Origin: Tenacibaculum dicentrarchi
Lineage (GTDB): Bacteria; Bacteroidota; Bacteroidia; Flavobacteriales; Flavobacteriaceae
NCBI RefSeq assembly: GCF_900239345.1
Contig: NZ_OESZ01000043.1
Coordinates: forward strand, 62,001 to 126,000
Length of the DNA stretch: 64,000 bases
Reading direction: 5' to 3'
The notes under the pieces were generated by a model. The model was not told where the DNA came from. It was given only the letters and a program-made list of their open reading frames with translations, and searched no databases. How positions within the stretch are numbered: the stretch's first letter is position 1; each line of letters starts with the position of its first letter. The position numbers were made by a program, and so were the translations under genes. Shown one piece after another: positions 45,262 to 54,417 of this stretch.

Positions 45262-45576
45262 TTATTTTGTTAAATACTGATCTACATTTTGCCAAGGACC
45301 TCCGTTAATTACGTCAATTCCTTGTGCTACTAAAAAATCAGTTGCCTGACCACTTCTAGCACCACTTCTACAAACTGCGATTACAGGTTTTTTCCATTCT
45401 TTAATTTCTGCAAACCTTGCTGAAATTGTTGTTAAAACAATGTGTTTTGCTCCTTCTGAGTGACCTTCATTCCATTCTTCTAAAGTTCTTACATCTAAAA
45501 TAATTGCTTGGTTACCTAAATATTCTTGTATTTTTTCGCCCATGTTTTTTTTTCTAAATAAATTAAATAATCCCAT
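45262..45576 (-). CDS. Rhodanese-like domain protein
   Basis: A single rhodanese domain of 104 residues. The active-site loop CRSGARSG begins with C69, and the domain opens IILDVRTLEEWNEGH. No signal peptide is seen, so it is cytoplasmic. It could carry persulfide sulfur; the acceptor is unknown. It follows the aromatic amino acid hydroxylase gene by 8 nt, so both are probably on one message. Confidence 0.92.
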   Translation of the reverse strand: MGLFNLFRKKNMGEKIQEYLGNQAIILDVRTLEEWNEGHSEGAKHIVLTTISARFAEIKEWKKPVIAVCRSGARSGQATDFLVAQGIDVINGGPWQNVDQYLTK

Positions 45577-45584
45577 TTGTTGTA

Positions 45585-47333
45585 TTATTTCTCAGACAAC
45601 AAATATAATCCGTTTTCTATTAATGCTTTGTAACCCTTGTTACTTTTTAAACTTTCTAAATATTTTTTTAAGGTGATTTTTATCGAAAAATCATTCTTAA
45701 AAGCCAATTCGTATAACTCTAAAACTAATAACCAATCCTTTGGATATTCACTTTTTAGTATCTTTAAAATAGTTTCAATCAGTTTTTCAGTAATAGTATC
45801 TTCTTCTCTATATTTTCTAACATCAGCATACATTTGATATAATTTATTATCAGCTTCTGAATATTTAATTTTATGTGTTTTTGTTTCAGATACTTTCCCT
45901 ATATCATCAAAAGAAACAACATCTGCAGATCCTGAATATGCCGAAACTAATTCTTTTCCTATTGCCATATCGTAAATTCCCCATGATGGTTCAAATAAAA
46001 TTTGTTCCTTATAAGTAACTGTACAATCTTTTAAAGACACTATTAAAATTTTACCTCGTAAATCACGTGTTCCTGTAATTATTTTACCAGCAACAACTAC
46101 ACCACTTTCAAATTCTAGATTTATTATTTCGCCTTCATAAATTCCGTAGGCTTTTAAATCACGCGGACTCATATCTTCAATAGGCAAATTAATTCCTTTT
46201 AATTTTCCTACGGGACTTCCAAAACCTTCAGCATGATAACTAATTCCATGACCAATTAATTCTTTATCTCTGTTTGATAAAGCAGTATTTCCTGTTGTTT
46301 GTATGTAGGCTATTTTACCTTTTTCATCTTCAATAACATTGGTGAAAATCCCTGATATTTGAATTCCTGTACTTAATTCAACAGTTCCTAAATTTTTAGA
46401 ATTGATTAACTTTTCAACGCCTTTTAAACCTCCTGTTCTAAGTGCCATTGTATTAGCAAATTCATCTAAAACTAAACTTAAATACGCAAAATTTGGCGTA
46501 ACAAATAACTGAGGTTGTGGTTTTGTAATATCAAAATTCTGAGTAGCTGCGGCAACTGAATAAGGAACTTTTTTAACTTCCGATTTCATACACCAAGTGC
46601 TTTCTCCTATGGATGATAATAAACCTGCACCGTATATTTTCGGATTTTCAGTAGCTCCTATTAAACCATATTCAACTGTCCACCAATGCAAGTTTCTTAT
46701 TTGTGCCATTTCAGATAATTCGCCCATATTATCCTGTAACCAAGTTACCTTTTCTTGTGCGTCATCTATTGATTTTTTAGTCGCATTAGGATCTTCTTTT
46801 AAAATTGATAATAAACGAATTGCTTCATACATTTCATAATCTTTTGATGATGAAATTGCTTTTGAACCTATTTCACCAAAACGTCGTAAATATTCTGAAT
46901 ATTCAGGATTTGCAATAATTGGAGCGTGTCCTGCTGCTTCATGAATAATATCTGGTGCTGGTGTATATTCAATATGATTTATAGTACGAATATCCGAAGC
47001 AATTACCAATACATTATATGCTTGAAATTCCATAAAAGCATTTGGAGGAATAAAGCCATCAACAGAAACTGCCGACCAACCGATTTCTTTTAAAATACGA
47101 TTCATTCCTTCCATATAAGGAATGTTATTTATTGATATTCCTGTATTTTCTAATCCTTTTAAATATGATGAATGAGCAACTTTACCTAAATAATCAATAT
47201 TCATACGCATTACATATCGCCAAACCGCTTGATTTTGGGCGGTATATTCGTTGTATGGTTGTTTTACAATAAATTTATGTAAGTGCTTTGGTAACTTTTT
47301 AGTTACTTCATTTAACTCGAAATGAGAATTCAT
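45585..47333 (-). CDS. phhA: Aromatic amino acid hydroxylase (phenylalanine 4-monooxygenase-like) with long C-terminal extension
   Basis: Pterin-dependent iron hydroxylase, probably phenylalanine to tyrosine. The iron ligands are H131 and H136 in HEAAGH and E221 in WWTVEYGLIG. At 582 residues it is roughly twice the length of a typical bacterial PhhA. The extra ~280 residues after the catalytic domain include a beta-rich part (GKLKGINLPIEDMSPRDLKA) and a helical tail, with no ACT-like motif I recognise. This longer form is known from Bacteroidota, so substrate preference should not be taken from the short enzymes. Confidence 0.88.
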   Translation of the reverse strand: MNSHFELNEVTKKLPKHLHKFIVKQPYNEYTAQNQAVWRYVMRMNIDYLGKVAHSSYLKGLENTGISINNIPYMEGMNRILKEIGWSAVSVDGFIPPNAFMEFQAYNVLVIASDIRTINHIEYTPAPDIIHEAAGHAPIIANPEYSEYLRRFGEIGSKAISSSKDYEMYEAIRLLSILKEDPNATKKSIDDAQEKVTWLQDNMGELSEMAQIRNLHWWTVEYGLIGATENPKIYGAGLLSSIGESTWCMKSEVKKVPYSVAAATQNFDITKPQPQLFVTPNFAYLSLVLDEFANTMALRTGGLKGVEKLINSKNLGTVELSTGIQISGIFTNVIEDEKGKIAYIQTTGNTALSNRDKELIGHGISYHAEGFGSPVGKLKGINLPIEDMSPRDLKAYGIYEGEIINLEFESGVVVAGKIITGTRDLRGKILIVSLKDCTVTYKEQILFEPSWGIYDMAIGKELVSAYSGSADVVSFDDIGKVSETKTHKIKYSEADNKLYQMYADVRKYREEDTITEKLIETILKILKSEYPKDWLLVLELYELAFKNDFSIKITLKKYLESLKSNKGYKALIENGLYLLSEK

Positions 47334-47436
47334 ATTATTATATATTTTACGTTGTAAATTTAAGTTTTTTATAGTTGATATTTATTAAATTATATATTTT
47401 GTATCTTTACTTTCATCAAAAAAATAAAAATAAATT

Positions 47437-48210
47437 ATGAGAAATCGCGGAGGGGCAAAAGTTAAACTTTTAATTGGTGCTGCTATAGCACTTTTTGCTT
47501 TATTTAAATACTGTTCTAGTGCAGAAATAAATCCTTATACAGGTAAAAAACAACATATTTCTATTTCTCCAAAACAAGAAATTGCTATCGGTTTAAGTAG
47601 TGCTCCACAAATGGCACAACAACACGGTGGTTTACATCCGAATAATAACGCTCAATTATTAGTAGATAAAATTGGTAAAGAATTAGTAGATAATAGTATT
47701 GCTAGAGAATCTGGATACCCTTTTGAATTTCATTTATTAAGAGATGATAGAACTATTAACGCTTTTGCTTTACCTGGCGGGCAAGTTTTTATAACGTTTG
47801 CATTATTCAATAAATTAAAAAATAAAGACCAATTAGCAGGCGTTTTAGGTCATGAAATTGGACACGTTATCGGGCGACATTCGGCAGCTCGTATGGCAAA
47901 ACAAGATTTAACTCAAGGTTTACTTTCAGGTGCTTCTGTTGGTTTTGACCCAAGTACTGCGCAGGGAATGGCAGGAATTGCAAATGTTATTAACATGAAA
48001 TATGGTAGAGGTGACGAATTAGAAAGCGACGAAATTGGCGTTAAATTAATGCTTGATGCTGGTTATAACCCTGAAAGTTTAATCAGTGTAATGCAAATTT
48101 TAAAAGCTGCTGCAGGACCTAACAGAACTCCAGAATTTCAAAGTACTCACCCCGACCCTGAAAATAGAATCGAAAAAATTAAAAGTGCTATTCGTAAGTA
48201 TCGTAAATAA
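47437..48210 (+). CDS. M48 family metallopeptidase
   Basis: A 257-residue exported protease with the zinc motif HEIGH (H139, E140, H143) and a third ligand in the GDELESDEIG region. An N-terminal hydrophobic segment (9-23) ends at KYCSSAE; C26 could be lipidated although the lipobox is weak. FALPGGQVFIT before the motif is typical of BepA/LoiP-like periplasmic proteases that clear misassembled outer-membrane proteins. Confidence 0.92.
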   Translation: MRNRGGAKVKLLIGAAIALFALFKYCSSAEINPYTGKKQHISISPKQEIAIGLSSAPQMAQQHGGLHPNNNAQLLVDKIGKELVDNSIARESGYPFEFHLLRDDRTINAFALPGGQVFITFALFNKLKNKDQLAGVLGHEIGHVIGRHSAARMAKQDLTQGLLSGASVGFDPSTAQGMAGIANVINMKYGRGDELESDEIGVKLMLDAGYNPESLISVMQILKAAAGPNRTPEFQSTHPDPENRIEKIKSAIRKYRK

Positions 48211-48238
48211 ATATTTAAAAGGCTTTTATATCTAAAAA

Positions 48239-48334
48239 ATCGAATCCGTCAAACTGAATTTATTTCAGTTTCACATCCTGATTTACATTAGTTTTTCACT
48301 TTATGAGATGCTGAAATAAATTCAGCATGACATT
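48239..48334 (-). repeat. Twin-hairpin intergenic repeat, copy B (inverted)
   Basis: Reverse complement of the element at 5957-6048, aligned end to end. One hairpin reads AAACTGAA/TTCAGTTT where copy A has AACCTGAA/TTCAGGTT, a paired C-G to A-T change that keeps pairing. Confidence 0.8.
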
Positions 48335-48388
48335 TAGATGTAAAAAAGACTTTAGTTAAAATTTAAATAGGCTCTCAAATAATAACTC

Positions 48389-48424
48389 AAAATGCTTTTA
48401 GATGATTTCTGAAAGCATTTTTTT
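48389..48424 (+). terminator. Terminator after the M48 peptidase gene
   Basis: Stem AATGCTTT (48391-48398) with AAAGCATT (48412-48419), a 13-nt loop and a T run. It is separated from the stop codon by repeat copy B. Confidence 0.6.
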
Positions 48425-48434
48425 AGTACAAAAC

Positions 48435-48522
48435 CCTAGCCCCGATTGAAGCATTTGTTTGAGCTCTTTTTTTGATTTTTCTTCAAAAAAAAGCGAGTGC
48501 GGAAAGCGGGAAATTGCTTCAA
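48435..48522 (+). repeat. 88-nt structured repeat, copy 4 of 5
   Basis: Same sequence as copies 1 and 3 from CCTAGCCCCGATTG to ATTGCTTCAA, + orientation, between two + genes. Confidence 0.75.
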
Positions 48523-48607
48523 AAAAATTTTATAGCAAATAATCCATTTGTTTATTTTTTATAAAACGATAAAATGTTTCTTATTTTTACCGTCCAATTC
48601 AATAAAA

Positions 48608-50125
48608 ATGAACAAAAAAGTTATTTTAATGATACTTGATGGCTGGGGAATTACTCAAGACCCTAAAGTATCTGCCATATACAATGCCAAAACGCCATTT
48701 ATAAATTCGTTATACGATAAATTTCCACATGCAGAATTGCGTACCGATGGAAATCATGTTGGTTTACCTGAAGGACAAATGGGAAATTCGGAAGTTGGAC
48801 ACATGAATTTAGGTGCTGGTAGAATTGTATATCAGAATCTTGCAAAAATCAACAAAGCTGTTGATGAAGGTACGTTAGCGCAAGAAACTGAATTATTAAA
48901 TGCTTTTGATTACGCCAAGAAAAACAATAAAAATGTGCACTTTTTAGGGTTGGTTTCTAATGGAGGAATTCATTCTCATATAAATCATGCAAAAGGATTA
49001 CTTAGTGCTGCCGCTGATTTTGGTTTATCGGATGTTTTTTTACACGCTTTTACTGATGGTAGAGATTGTGACCCGAAATCAGGGAAATATTTCATCAATG
49101 ATATTGAAGAGCATATGCAAAAAACAACAGGTAAATTGGCAACAATTACAGGTCGTTATTTTGCTATGGATAGAGATAATCGTTGGGAAAGAGTGCAATT
49201 AGCTTACGATGCTTTAGTTAACGGAAAAGGAGAAATTTCTACTGATGCTACCAAAAGTATTCAAGAAAGCTATGATGAAAATATTACCGATGAATTTGTA
49301 AAACCTATTATTATGGTTGATGAAAAAAATCAACCTAAAACAACGATTAAAGAAGATGATGTTGTTATCTTTTTTAATTTTAGAACTGATAGAGGTCGTG
49401 AATTAACTGAAATTCTGAATCAAAAAGATTTTCCTGAACTTAATACCAAAAAATTACCATTATACTTTGTTACCATGACAAACTATGATGAAACTTTTAA
49501 AGATATTAAAGTAATTTACAATAGTAATAATATTGAAAATACTTTAGGTGAAGTTTTAGAAAACGCAGGTAAAACTCAAATTAGAATTGCTGAAACTGAA
49601 AAATATCCGCACGTAACATTTTTCTTTTCTGGAGGAAGAGAAGAAGAATTTAAAGGTGAAAAACGTTTATTATGTCCATCGCCAAAAGTAGCAACTTACG
49701 ATTTACAGCCAGAAATGAGTGCTTACGAAATTCGTGATGCAATTGTTCCTGAATTAAAAGAAGGCGCTGTTGATTTTGTATGTTTAAACTTTGCAAATGG
49801 CGATATGGTTGGTCATACAGGTGTTTTTGAAGCAGCAGTAAAAGCTTGTGAAACGGTTGATAATTGTGTAAAAGATGTAATTACAACAGCTTTAGAAAAC
49901 GATTATACAACTATTGTAATTGCCGACCACGGTAATTGTGAAACAATGATGAATCCTGACGGTTCTCCTCATACTGCTCACACAACAAACCCTGTACCAA
50001 TGGTTTTAGTTGATAAAGAATTAAAAACTATAAAAAATGGTGTTTTAGGTGATATTGCTCCTACTATTTTAAGGTTAATGAATGTACCTCAACCTAAAGA
50101 AATGACGCAACATTCGTTAATTTAA
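48608..50125 (+). CDS. gpmI: 2,3-bisphosphoglycerate-independent phosphoglycerate mutase
   Basis: Glycolytic enzyme interconverting 3- and 2-phosphoglycerate, with two manganese ions. The 505 residues from the ATG at 48608 start MNKKVILMILDGWG, with metal ligand D11 and the phospho-serine S61 in GNSEVGHMNLG. The C-terminal metal site shows IVIADHGNCE and HTAHTTNPVPM. The upstream in-frame start at 48548 would add 20 hydrophobic residues not found in the family. Confidence 0.96.
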   Translation: MNKKVILMILDGWGITQDPKVSAIYNAKTPFINSLYDKFPHAELRTDGNHVGLPEGQMGNSEVGHMNLGAGRIVYQNLAKINKAVDEGTLAQETELLNAFDYAKKNNKNVHFLGLVSNGGIHSHINHAKGLLSAAADFGLSDVFLHAFTDGRDCDPKSGKYFINDIEEHMQKTTGKLATITGRYFAMDRDNRWERVQLAYDALVNGKGEISTDATKSIQESYDENITDEFVKPIIMVDEKNQPKTTIKEDDVVIFFNFRTDRGRELTEILNQKDFPELNTKKLPLYFVTMTNYDETFKDIKVIYNSNNIENTLGEVLENAGKTQIRIAETEKYPHVTFFFSGGREEEFKGEKRLLCPSPKVATYDLQPEMSAYEIRDAIVPELKEGAVDFVCLNFANGDMVGHTGVFEAAVKACETVDNCVKDVITTALENDYTTIVIADHGNCETMMNPDGSPHTAHTTNPVPMVLVDKELKTIKNGVLGDIAPTILRLMNVPQPKEMTQHSLI

Positions 50126-50165
50126 ACGATGTAAATATTTATAATTTTAAAATCAAAAATAAGCG

Positions 50166-50173
50166 TAAATTTG
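50166..50173 (+). promoter_or_regulatory. map promoter -7 element (TAAATTTG)
   Basis: TANNTTTG match 18 nt before the ATG at 50192. The in-frame TTG at 50171 is part of this element, which excludes it as start. Confidence 0.6.
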
Positions 50174-50191
50174 CCGTTCAATATTTTTAAG

Positions 50192-50995
50192 ATGATTAAA
50201 CCAAAAACTAGAGAAGAAATAGAAATAATGCGTGAAAGTGCATTAATAGTATCAAAAACTTTAGGAATGTTAGCTAAAGAAGTAAAACCTGGAGTTTCTA
50301 CTTTATATTTAGATAAACTTGCCGAAGATTTTATTCGTGAGCAAGGAGCAATTCCTGGTTTTTTAGGATTATATGATTTTCCGAATACACTTTGTATGAG
50401 TCCTAACTCACAAGTTGTACACGGAATCCCTAACAAAACACCTTTAAAAGAAGGTGAAATTATTTCAATCGACTGTGGAGCTCTTAAAAATGATTTTTAC
50501 GGAGACCATGCATATACGTTTGCTGTTGGTGAAATTCCTGCCGAAACTCAAAAACTACTAGACGTAACTAGAGAAAGTTTGTATGTTGGTATTCGTGAAT
50601 TAAAAGTAGGAAATCGTGTTGGCGATGTTGGTTTTGCTATTCAAAATTTTACAGAAAAACATGGTTACGGAGTAGTTCGTGAATTGGTTGGTCATGGTTT
50701 AGGTCGTGTAATGCACGAAGACCCAGAAATGCCAAATTACGGTCAAAGAGGTCGTGGTAAAAAGTTTGTTGAAGGTATGGTTGTAGCCATTGAACCGATG
50801 ACAAATATGGGTACACACAAAATATTACAACATAATGATGGTTGGACAATTACTACTTTAGATGGTAAACCTTCGGCTCATTTTGAACATGATGTTGCTA
50901 TTGTTAATGGTAAACCAGAATTACTTTCTACCTTTAAATATGTGCACGAAGCTTTAGGTATTGAAACTAACGAAGAAGACGAATTTAGAGCATAA
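50192..50995 (+). CDS. map: Methionine aminopeptidase, type I
   Basis: Removes the initiator methionine. The 267 residues carry all metal ligands: the aspartates in SIDCGALKNDFYGDHAYTF, the histidine in GHGLGRVMHEDP, and glutamates in AIEPMTNMG and HFEHDVAI. The ATG at 50192 is chosen because an earlier in-frame TTG (50171) falls inside the promoter. A terminator follows at 51005-51034. Confidence 0.96.
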   Translation: MIKPKTREEIEIMRESALIVSKTLGMLAKEVKPGVSTLYLDKLAEDFIREQGAIPGFLGLYDFPNTLCMSPNSQVVHGIPNKTPLKEGEIISIDCGALKNDFYGDHAYTFAVGEIPAETQKLLDVTRESLYVGIRELKVGNRVGDVGFAIQNFTEKHGYGVVRELVGHGLGRVMHEDPEMPNYGQRGRGKKFVEGMVVAIEPMTNMGTHKILQHNDGWTITTLDGKPSAHFEHDVAIVNGKPELLSTFKYVHEALGIETNEEDEFRA

Positions 50996-51004
50996 AAAAT
51001 ATAA

Positions 51005-51034
51005 ATCAGCCTTTAAATAAAGGCTGATTTTTTT
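51005..51034 (+). terminator. map terminator
   Basis: Perfect 10-bp stem (51005-51014 with 51019-51028), AAAT loop and T run. It ends 13 nt before the TTG start of the methyltransferase gene. Confidence 0.85.
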
Positions 51035-51047
51035 AATTTATTACTAG

Positions 51048-51830
51048 TTGAAAATATTCAAATCCATATTAAATACCATTCCACGTCCTTTATTAATTAA
51101 AGCTAGTTATTTGGTACGCCCAGTAATTGCGTGGTGGTTAAAAGGTGATGTTTTTACTGACCCTATTGATGGAAAATCATTCCGAAAATTTTTACCTTAC
51201 GGATATGGCATTCAAAGAGAAAATGCACTTTCTCCTTCTACCCTTTCTTTAGAAAGACATCGTTTATTATGGTTGTACTTACAAAATGAAACTACTTTTT
51301 TATCTTCAAAAAACTCTTCGGATAAAAAATTAAAAGTACTTCATATTGCACCTGAACAATGCTTTTTAGATATCTTCAGAAAACAAAAAAACTTAGATTA
51401 TATTACTTCAGATTTAGAATCGCCAATTGCTGATGTAAAAGCTGATATTTGCGATTTACCTTTTAAAGATAATGAATTTGATGTTGTTTTTTGTAATCAT
51501 GTTTTAGAACATATTTCTGATGATACAAAAGCAATGCAAGAATTATACAGAGTACTAAAAGTTGGCGGATTTGGTATTTTTCAGATTCCGCAAGATTTAT
51601 CAAGAGAAAAAACTTTTGAAGATGATTCCATTACCGATGAAAAGGAACGCACAAAAATATTCGGACAATACGACCATGTACGTATTTACGGACGTGATTA
51701 TTTTGATAAACTTCGCTCCATAGGTTTTAAAGTTGATGAAGTTGATTTTACAAAAAAAATCGCACCAGAAAAACTAGCACGATTTGCATTGATGAAAGGC
51801 GAAATTTTACCTGTATGTTTTAAGAATTAA
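51048..51830 (+). CDS. SAM-dependent methyltransferase, class I
   Basis: A 260-residue protein with a class I methyltransferase core: VLHIAPEQ (motif I, lacking the usual glycine-rich GxGxG), YITSDLES, DICDLPFKDNEFDVVFCNHV and LEHISDDTKAMQELYRVLK. Substrate unknown. The start codon appears to be TTG at 51048 (reading MKIFKSILN); no ATG lies in frame before motif I. It begins just after the map terminator and overlaps the converging apbE gene by 4 bp. Confidence 0.85.
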   Translation: MKIFKSILNTIPRPLLIKASYLVRPVIAWWLKGDVFTDPIDGKSFRKFLPYGYGIQRENALSPSTLSLERHRLLWLYLQNETTFLSSKNSSDKKLKVLHIAPEQCFLDIFRKQKNLDYITSDLESPIADVKADICDLPFKDNEFDVVFCNHVLEHISDDTKAMQELYRVLKVGGFGIFQIPQDLSREKTFEDDSITDEKERTKIFGQYDHVRIYGRDYFDKLRSIGFKVDEVDFTKKIAPEKLARFALMKGEILPVCFKN

Positions 51831-52807
51831 TTTTCAAATTCTTTCAATTCATTATTTTTGTCATTATATAATAGGACAACTTTTAACTCAGGATGTTTTT
51901 GTAAAAACGCTTTAGTTTTTTCTAATCCCATGGCTAAAAAAGCTGTTGCATAAGCATCTACATCGGCACAATCGCCTTTTAATCGCACTGAAACACTTAA
52001 TAAATTACTTTCATTAGCTAAACCTGTTTTAGCATTAATAGTATGTACAATTTTTTTACCATTTTCATTTAGTTTAAATTTTCGATAATTACCAGAAGTA
52101 GCCATTGATTCATTATCTAAAGAAATTATTTTTTGAAGTGAGCGTGTTCCATCAATATTTGGTTTTTCTATGGCAACTTTCCATAATTTATCATTCTTTT
52201 TTCCTCTTGCTCTAATTTCTCCACCTATTTCTATCAAATAATTATGGATGTTTTTAGTTTCTAAAAACCGACCAATAACATCAACACCGTATCCTTTTGC
52301 AAAAGCATTTACGTTAAATTCAATCTGATTTGACTCACGATAAACTTTGTTATTTTTAAGTTTCACTTTATTAAAACCAACACCAACCATCAATTTTTTA
52401 ATTTCTTCGGATGATAAATTTTTACGCTCCTTACCCGACCCAAATCCGTAAGCATTAATTAATTTACCAATTGTAGGGTCAAAATAACCATCTGTTTCTT
52501 TATATATTTTTTTCGCTTTTGCAAAAACTTCAATAAACATATCATCAACAACTACGGTAGTATCGCCTTTATTTATCTTTGAAATATCCGAAGTTGGTAA
52601 ATACGTAGATAATGAATTATTAACTAAACTAAATAAACTATCTATTGATTTTTGATAATTAGCTTTATTTTCATTTTCAAAATAAGTAATATTATAAGTT
52701 GTACCAAAAACAAAACCTTGTAACTTATTTTTTGATGATTCTTTTTTTTGTGTGCAAGAAAGAAAAAGTATAAAAAAAGATACTATGTAAGTTAATTTAT
52801 GAATCAT
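51827..52807 (-). CDS. apbE: FAD:protein FMN transferase ApbE, lipoprotein
   Basis: Attaches FMN covalently to threonine of exported flavoproteins such as Na+-NQR and Rnf subunits. The 326 residues begin with a lipoprotein signal (C18 in LFLSC). Family motifs are GTTYNITYF, GYFDPTIGKLINAYGFG, FNVNAFAKGYGVD and the metal-site region VDAYATAFLAMG near the end. A minus-strand -7 element TATTTTTG lies at 52823-52830, 16 nt before the start. Confidence 0.95.
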   Translation of the reverse strand: MIHKLTYIVSFFILFLSCTQKKESSKNKLQGFVFGTTYNITYFENENKANYQKSIDSLFSLVNNSLSTYLPTSDISKINKGDTTVVVDDMFIEVFAKAKKIYKETDGYFDPTIGKLINAYGFGSGKERKNLSSEEIKKLMVGVGFNKVKLKNNKVYRESNQIEFNVNAFAKGYGVDVIGRFLETKNIHNYLIEIGGEIRARGKKNDKLWKVAIEKPNIDGTRSLQKIISLDNESMATSGNYRKFKLNENGKKIVHTINAKTGLANESNLLSVSVRLKGDCADVDAYATAFLAMGLEKTKAFLQKHPELKVVLLYNDKNNELKEFEN

Positions 52808-52887
52808 TTTAAAAATTTATGGCAAAAATAATTTATTATCAGTTCATAAAAGATTGTTAATTCTATTTTTTTATGAAGTGATTTTCA

Positions 52888-52895
52888 TAAATTTG
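52888..52895 (+). promoter_or_regulatory. -7 element (TAAATTTG) for the OmpA-family gene
   Basis: TANNTTTG match 46 nt before the ATG at 52942. Confidence 0.5.
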
Positions 52896-52941
52896 CACTT
52901 GTTTACTTAAAAATTAATTCACCACTTAAAAACAGCCTAAA

Positions 52942-53790
52942 ATGAAAAGAATATTTTTAATAATGACCGCTTCTTTTTTATTAGCATCTTGTGTTTCATC
53001 AAAAGAATTAAATGCTTTAAAAACAAAACATCAAAAGACAAAAAACGAATTATTAGCAGTCAAAGCAAACTTAACAAAATGTTTAGTTGAAAAAGAAAGC
53101 TGTCAAGACAAGGTAAATACCTTAAAATCTTCAGTAGGTGATTTAAAACAAGACAAGCAAAACTCATTAAAACAAGTTGAAAACTTAACTGTTTTAACCA
53201 AAGGAGCTAATGATAATATTAAAGAAACTTTAACGCAATTAAGTAAAAAAGATAAATATATAAACAGAATTAGAGCTGCTAATTCTAAAAAAGATTCTTT
53301 AAATTTAGCTGTTGCTTTTCACTTAAAAAAAGAATTACAACAAGGTATTGACGATGAAGACATTACTATTAACGTAGAAAAAACAGTTGTTTTTATTTCA
53401 ATTTCTGATAAATTATTATTTAAAAGCGGAAGTTATACCATTTCTGAGAAAGCATCAAAAGTATTAGCCAAAGTAGCAACGGTTGTAAATGGACAACCAG
53501 AAATGGATGTAATGATTGAAGGACATACTGATAATACACCTGTTTCTAAAGGCTCTAAACTAAAAGATAACTGGGGATTAAGTGTTTTACGTGCAACATC
53601 AATTGTCCGTGAACTACAAAATAAATACAGCGTTGCCCCTGAACGATTAATCGCTGCTGGTAGAGGAAGTTATATTCCTTTAGTAGCAAATGACACCCCT
53701 GAAAATAAGGCTAAAAACAGAAGAACAAAAATTATTGTTTTACCTCGTTTAAATCAATTTTTTGAATTGTTAGAACAAAAAGCAGAGTAA
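52942..53790 (+). CDS. OmpA family lipoprotein with coiled coil
   Basis: A 282-residue outer-membrane lipoprotein (C17 in LLASC). A coiled coil spans about 20-110 (ELNALKTKHQKTKNELLAVK). The C-terminal OmpA/MotB peptidoglycan-binding domain has IEGHTDNTPVSKGS, NWGLSVLRATSIV and ENKAKNRRTKIIVLPRL. It probably tethers the outer membrane to the wall. It is a single gene between promoter and terminator. Confidence 0.92.
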   Translation: MKRIFLIMTASFLLASCVSSKELNALKTKHQKTKNELLAVKANLTKCLVEKESCQDKVNTLKSSVGDLKQDKQNSLKQVENLTVLTKGANDNIKETLTQLSKKDKYINRIRAANSKKDSLNLAVAFHLKKELQQGIDDEDITINVEKTVVFISISDKLLFKSGSYTISEKASKVLAKVATVVNGQPEMDVMIEGHTDNTPVSKGSKLKDNWGLSVLRATSIVRELQNKYSVAPERLIAAGRGSYIPLVANDTPENKAKNRRTKIIVLPRLNQFFELLEQKAE

Positions 53791-53814
53791 TTTAAACTCT
53801 TTTTAATAAAAAAT

Positions 53815-53846
53815 TAAAAAAACGTGCAGTTGCACGTTTTTTTTTG
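53815..53846 (+). terminator. Terminator after the OmpA-family gene
   Basis: Stem AACGTGCA/TGCACGTT (from 53821) with a very short loop, flanked by A and a T run of about eight. Confidence 0.85.
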
Positions 53847-53874
53847 TTTAAAATAAATTAAACTAACCTGCTAT

Positions 53875-53904
53875 TTGTCAATAAAATAATTAGACGTATA
53901 TTTG
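53875..53904 (+). promoter_or_regulatory. rplM-rpsI promoter (TTG-N19-TATATTTG)
   Basis: A -33 TTG (53875-53877) and a -7 TATATTTG (53897-53904), 19 nt apart: the full Bacteroidota consensus. The leader before the rplM ATG is about 50 nt. Confidence 0.75.
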
Positions 53905-53961
53905 CACACCTTTTTTAAGGATAAAATTATATATTAATAAACAAAAACTAATCGTGTAATT

Positions 53962-54417
53962 ATGAACACATTAAGTTACAAAACAGTATCAGCAAACAAA
54001 AACACTGTTAACAAAGAGTGGGTTTTAGTTGATGCGGACGGGCAAACGTTGGGTCGTCTAGCTTCTAAAGTAGCAATGCTAATTAGAGGTAAGTACAAAC
54101 CAAATTATACTCCTCACGTAGATTGTGGAGATAACGTGGTTATTATCAACGCAGAAAAAATTGTTTTAACTGGTAAGAAATGGACTGATAAATCTTATAT
54201 CCGTCACACAGGTTATCCAGGTGGACAAAGATCATTAACTGCTACTGAAATGTTCGAAAAAGATCCTACAAGATTAATCGAAAAAGCAGTAAAAGGAATG
54301 TTACCTAAAAATAAATTAGGAAGCGCTTTATACAAAAACTTGTATGCTTATGCAGGTACTGAGCACCAACAAACAGCTCAAAACCCAAAAGCTATTAACC
54401 TTAACGATCTTAAATAA
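53962..54417 (+). CDS. rplM: 50S ribosomal protein L13
   Basis: A 151-residue large-subunit protein that binds 23S rRNA early in assembly. Family patterns: DADGQTLGRLASKVAMLIRG, HVDCGDNVVIINAEKI, and AVKGMLPKNKLG. Its stop overlaps the rpsI start (TAATG at 54415-54419), so the two are translationally coupled, as in most bacteria. Confidence 0.98.
   Translation: MNTLSYKTVSANKNTVNKEWVLVDADGQTLGRLASKVAMLIRGKYKPNYTPHVDCGDNVVIINAEKIVLTGKKWTDKSYIRHTGYPGGQRSLTATEMFEKDPTRLIEKAVKGMLPKNKLGSALYKNLYAYAGTEHQQTAQNPKAINLNDLK

Larger units (their letters stand above)
48211..48607. other. 397-nt gene-free region with two repeats and a terminator
   Basis: Holds twin-hairpin repeat copy B (48239-48334), the M48 gene terminator (48389-48424) and 88-nt structured repeat copy 4 (48435-48522). 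The same two repeat families lie together at 5852-6286. No coding potential seen. Confidence 0.8.

Noticed and set aside
48548..48607. Upstream extension of gpmI
   Set aside because: It adds 20 hydrophobic residues before MNKKVILMILDGWG; the enzyme is cytoplasmic and the family starts at this methionine.
50171..50194. In-frame TTG at 50171 as start of map
   Set aside because: The codon is part of the TAAATTTG promoter element; the ATG at 50192 gives the normal N-terminus.
50122..50436. Minus-strand frame over the start of map
   Set aside because: Antisense to a conserved enzyme and without family similarity or promoter.
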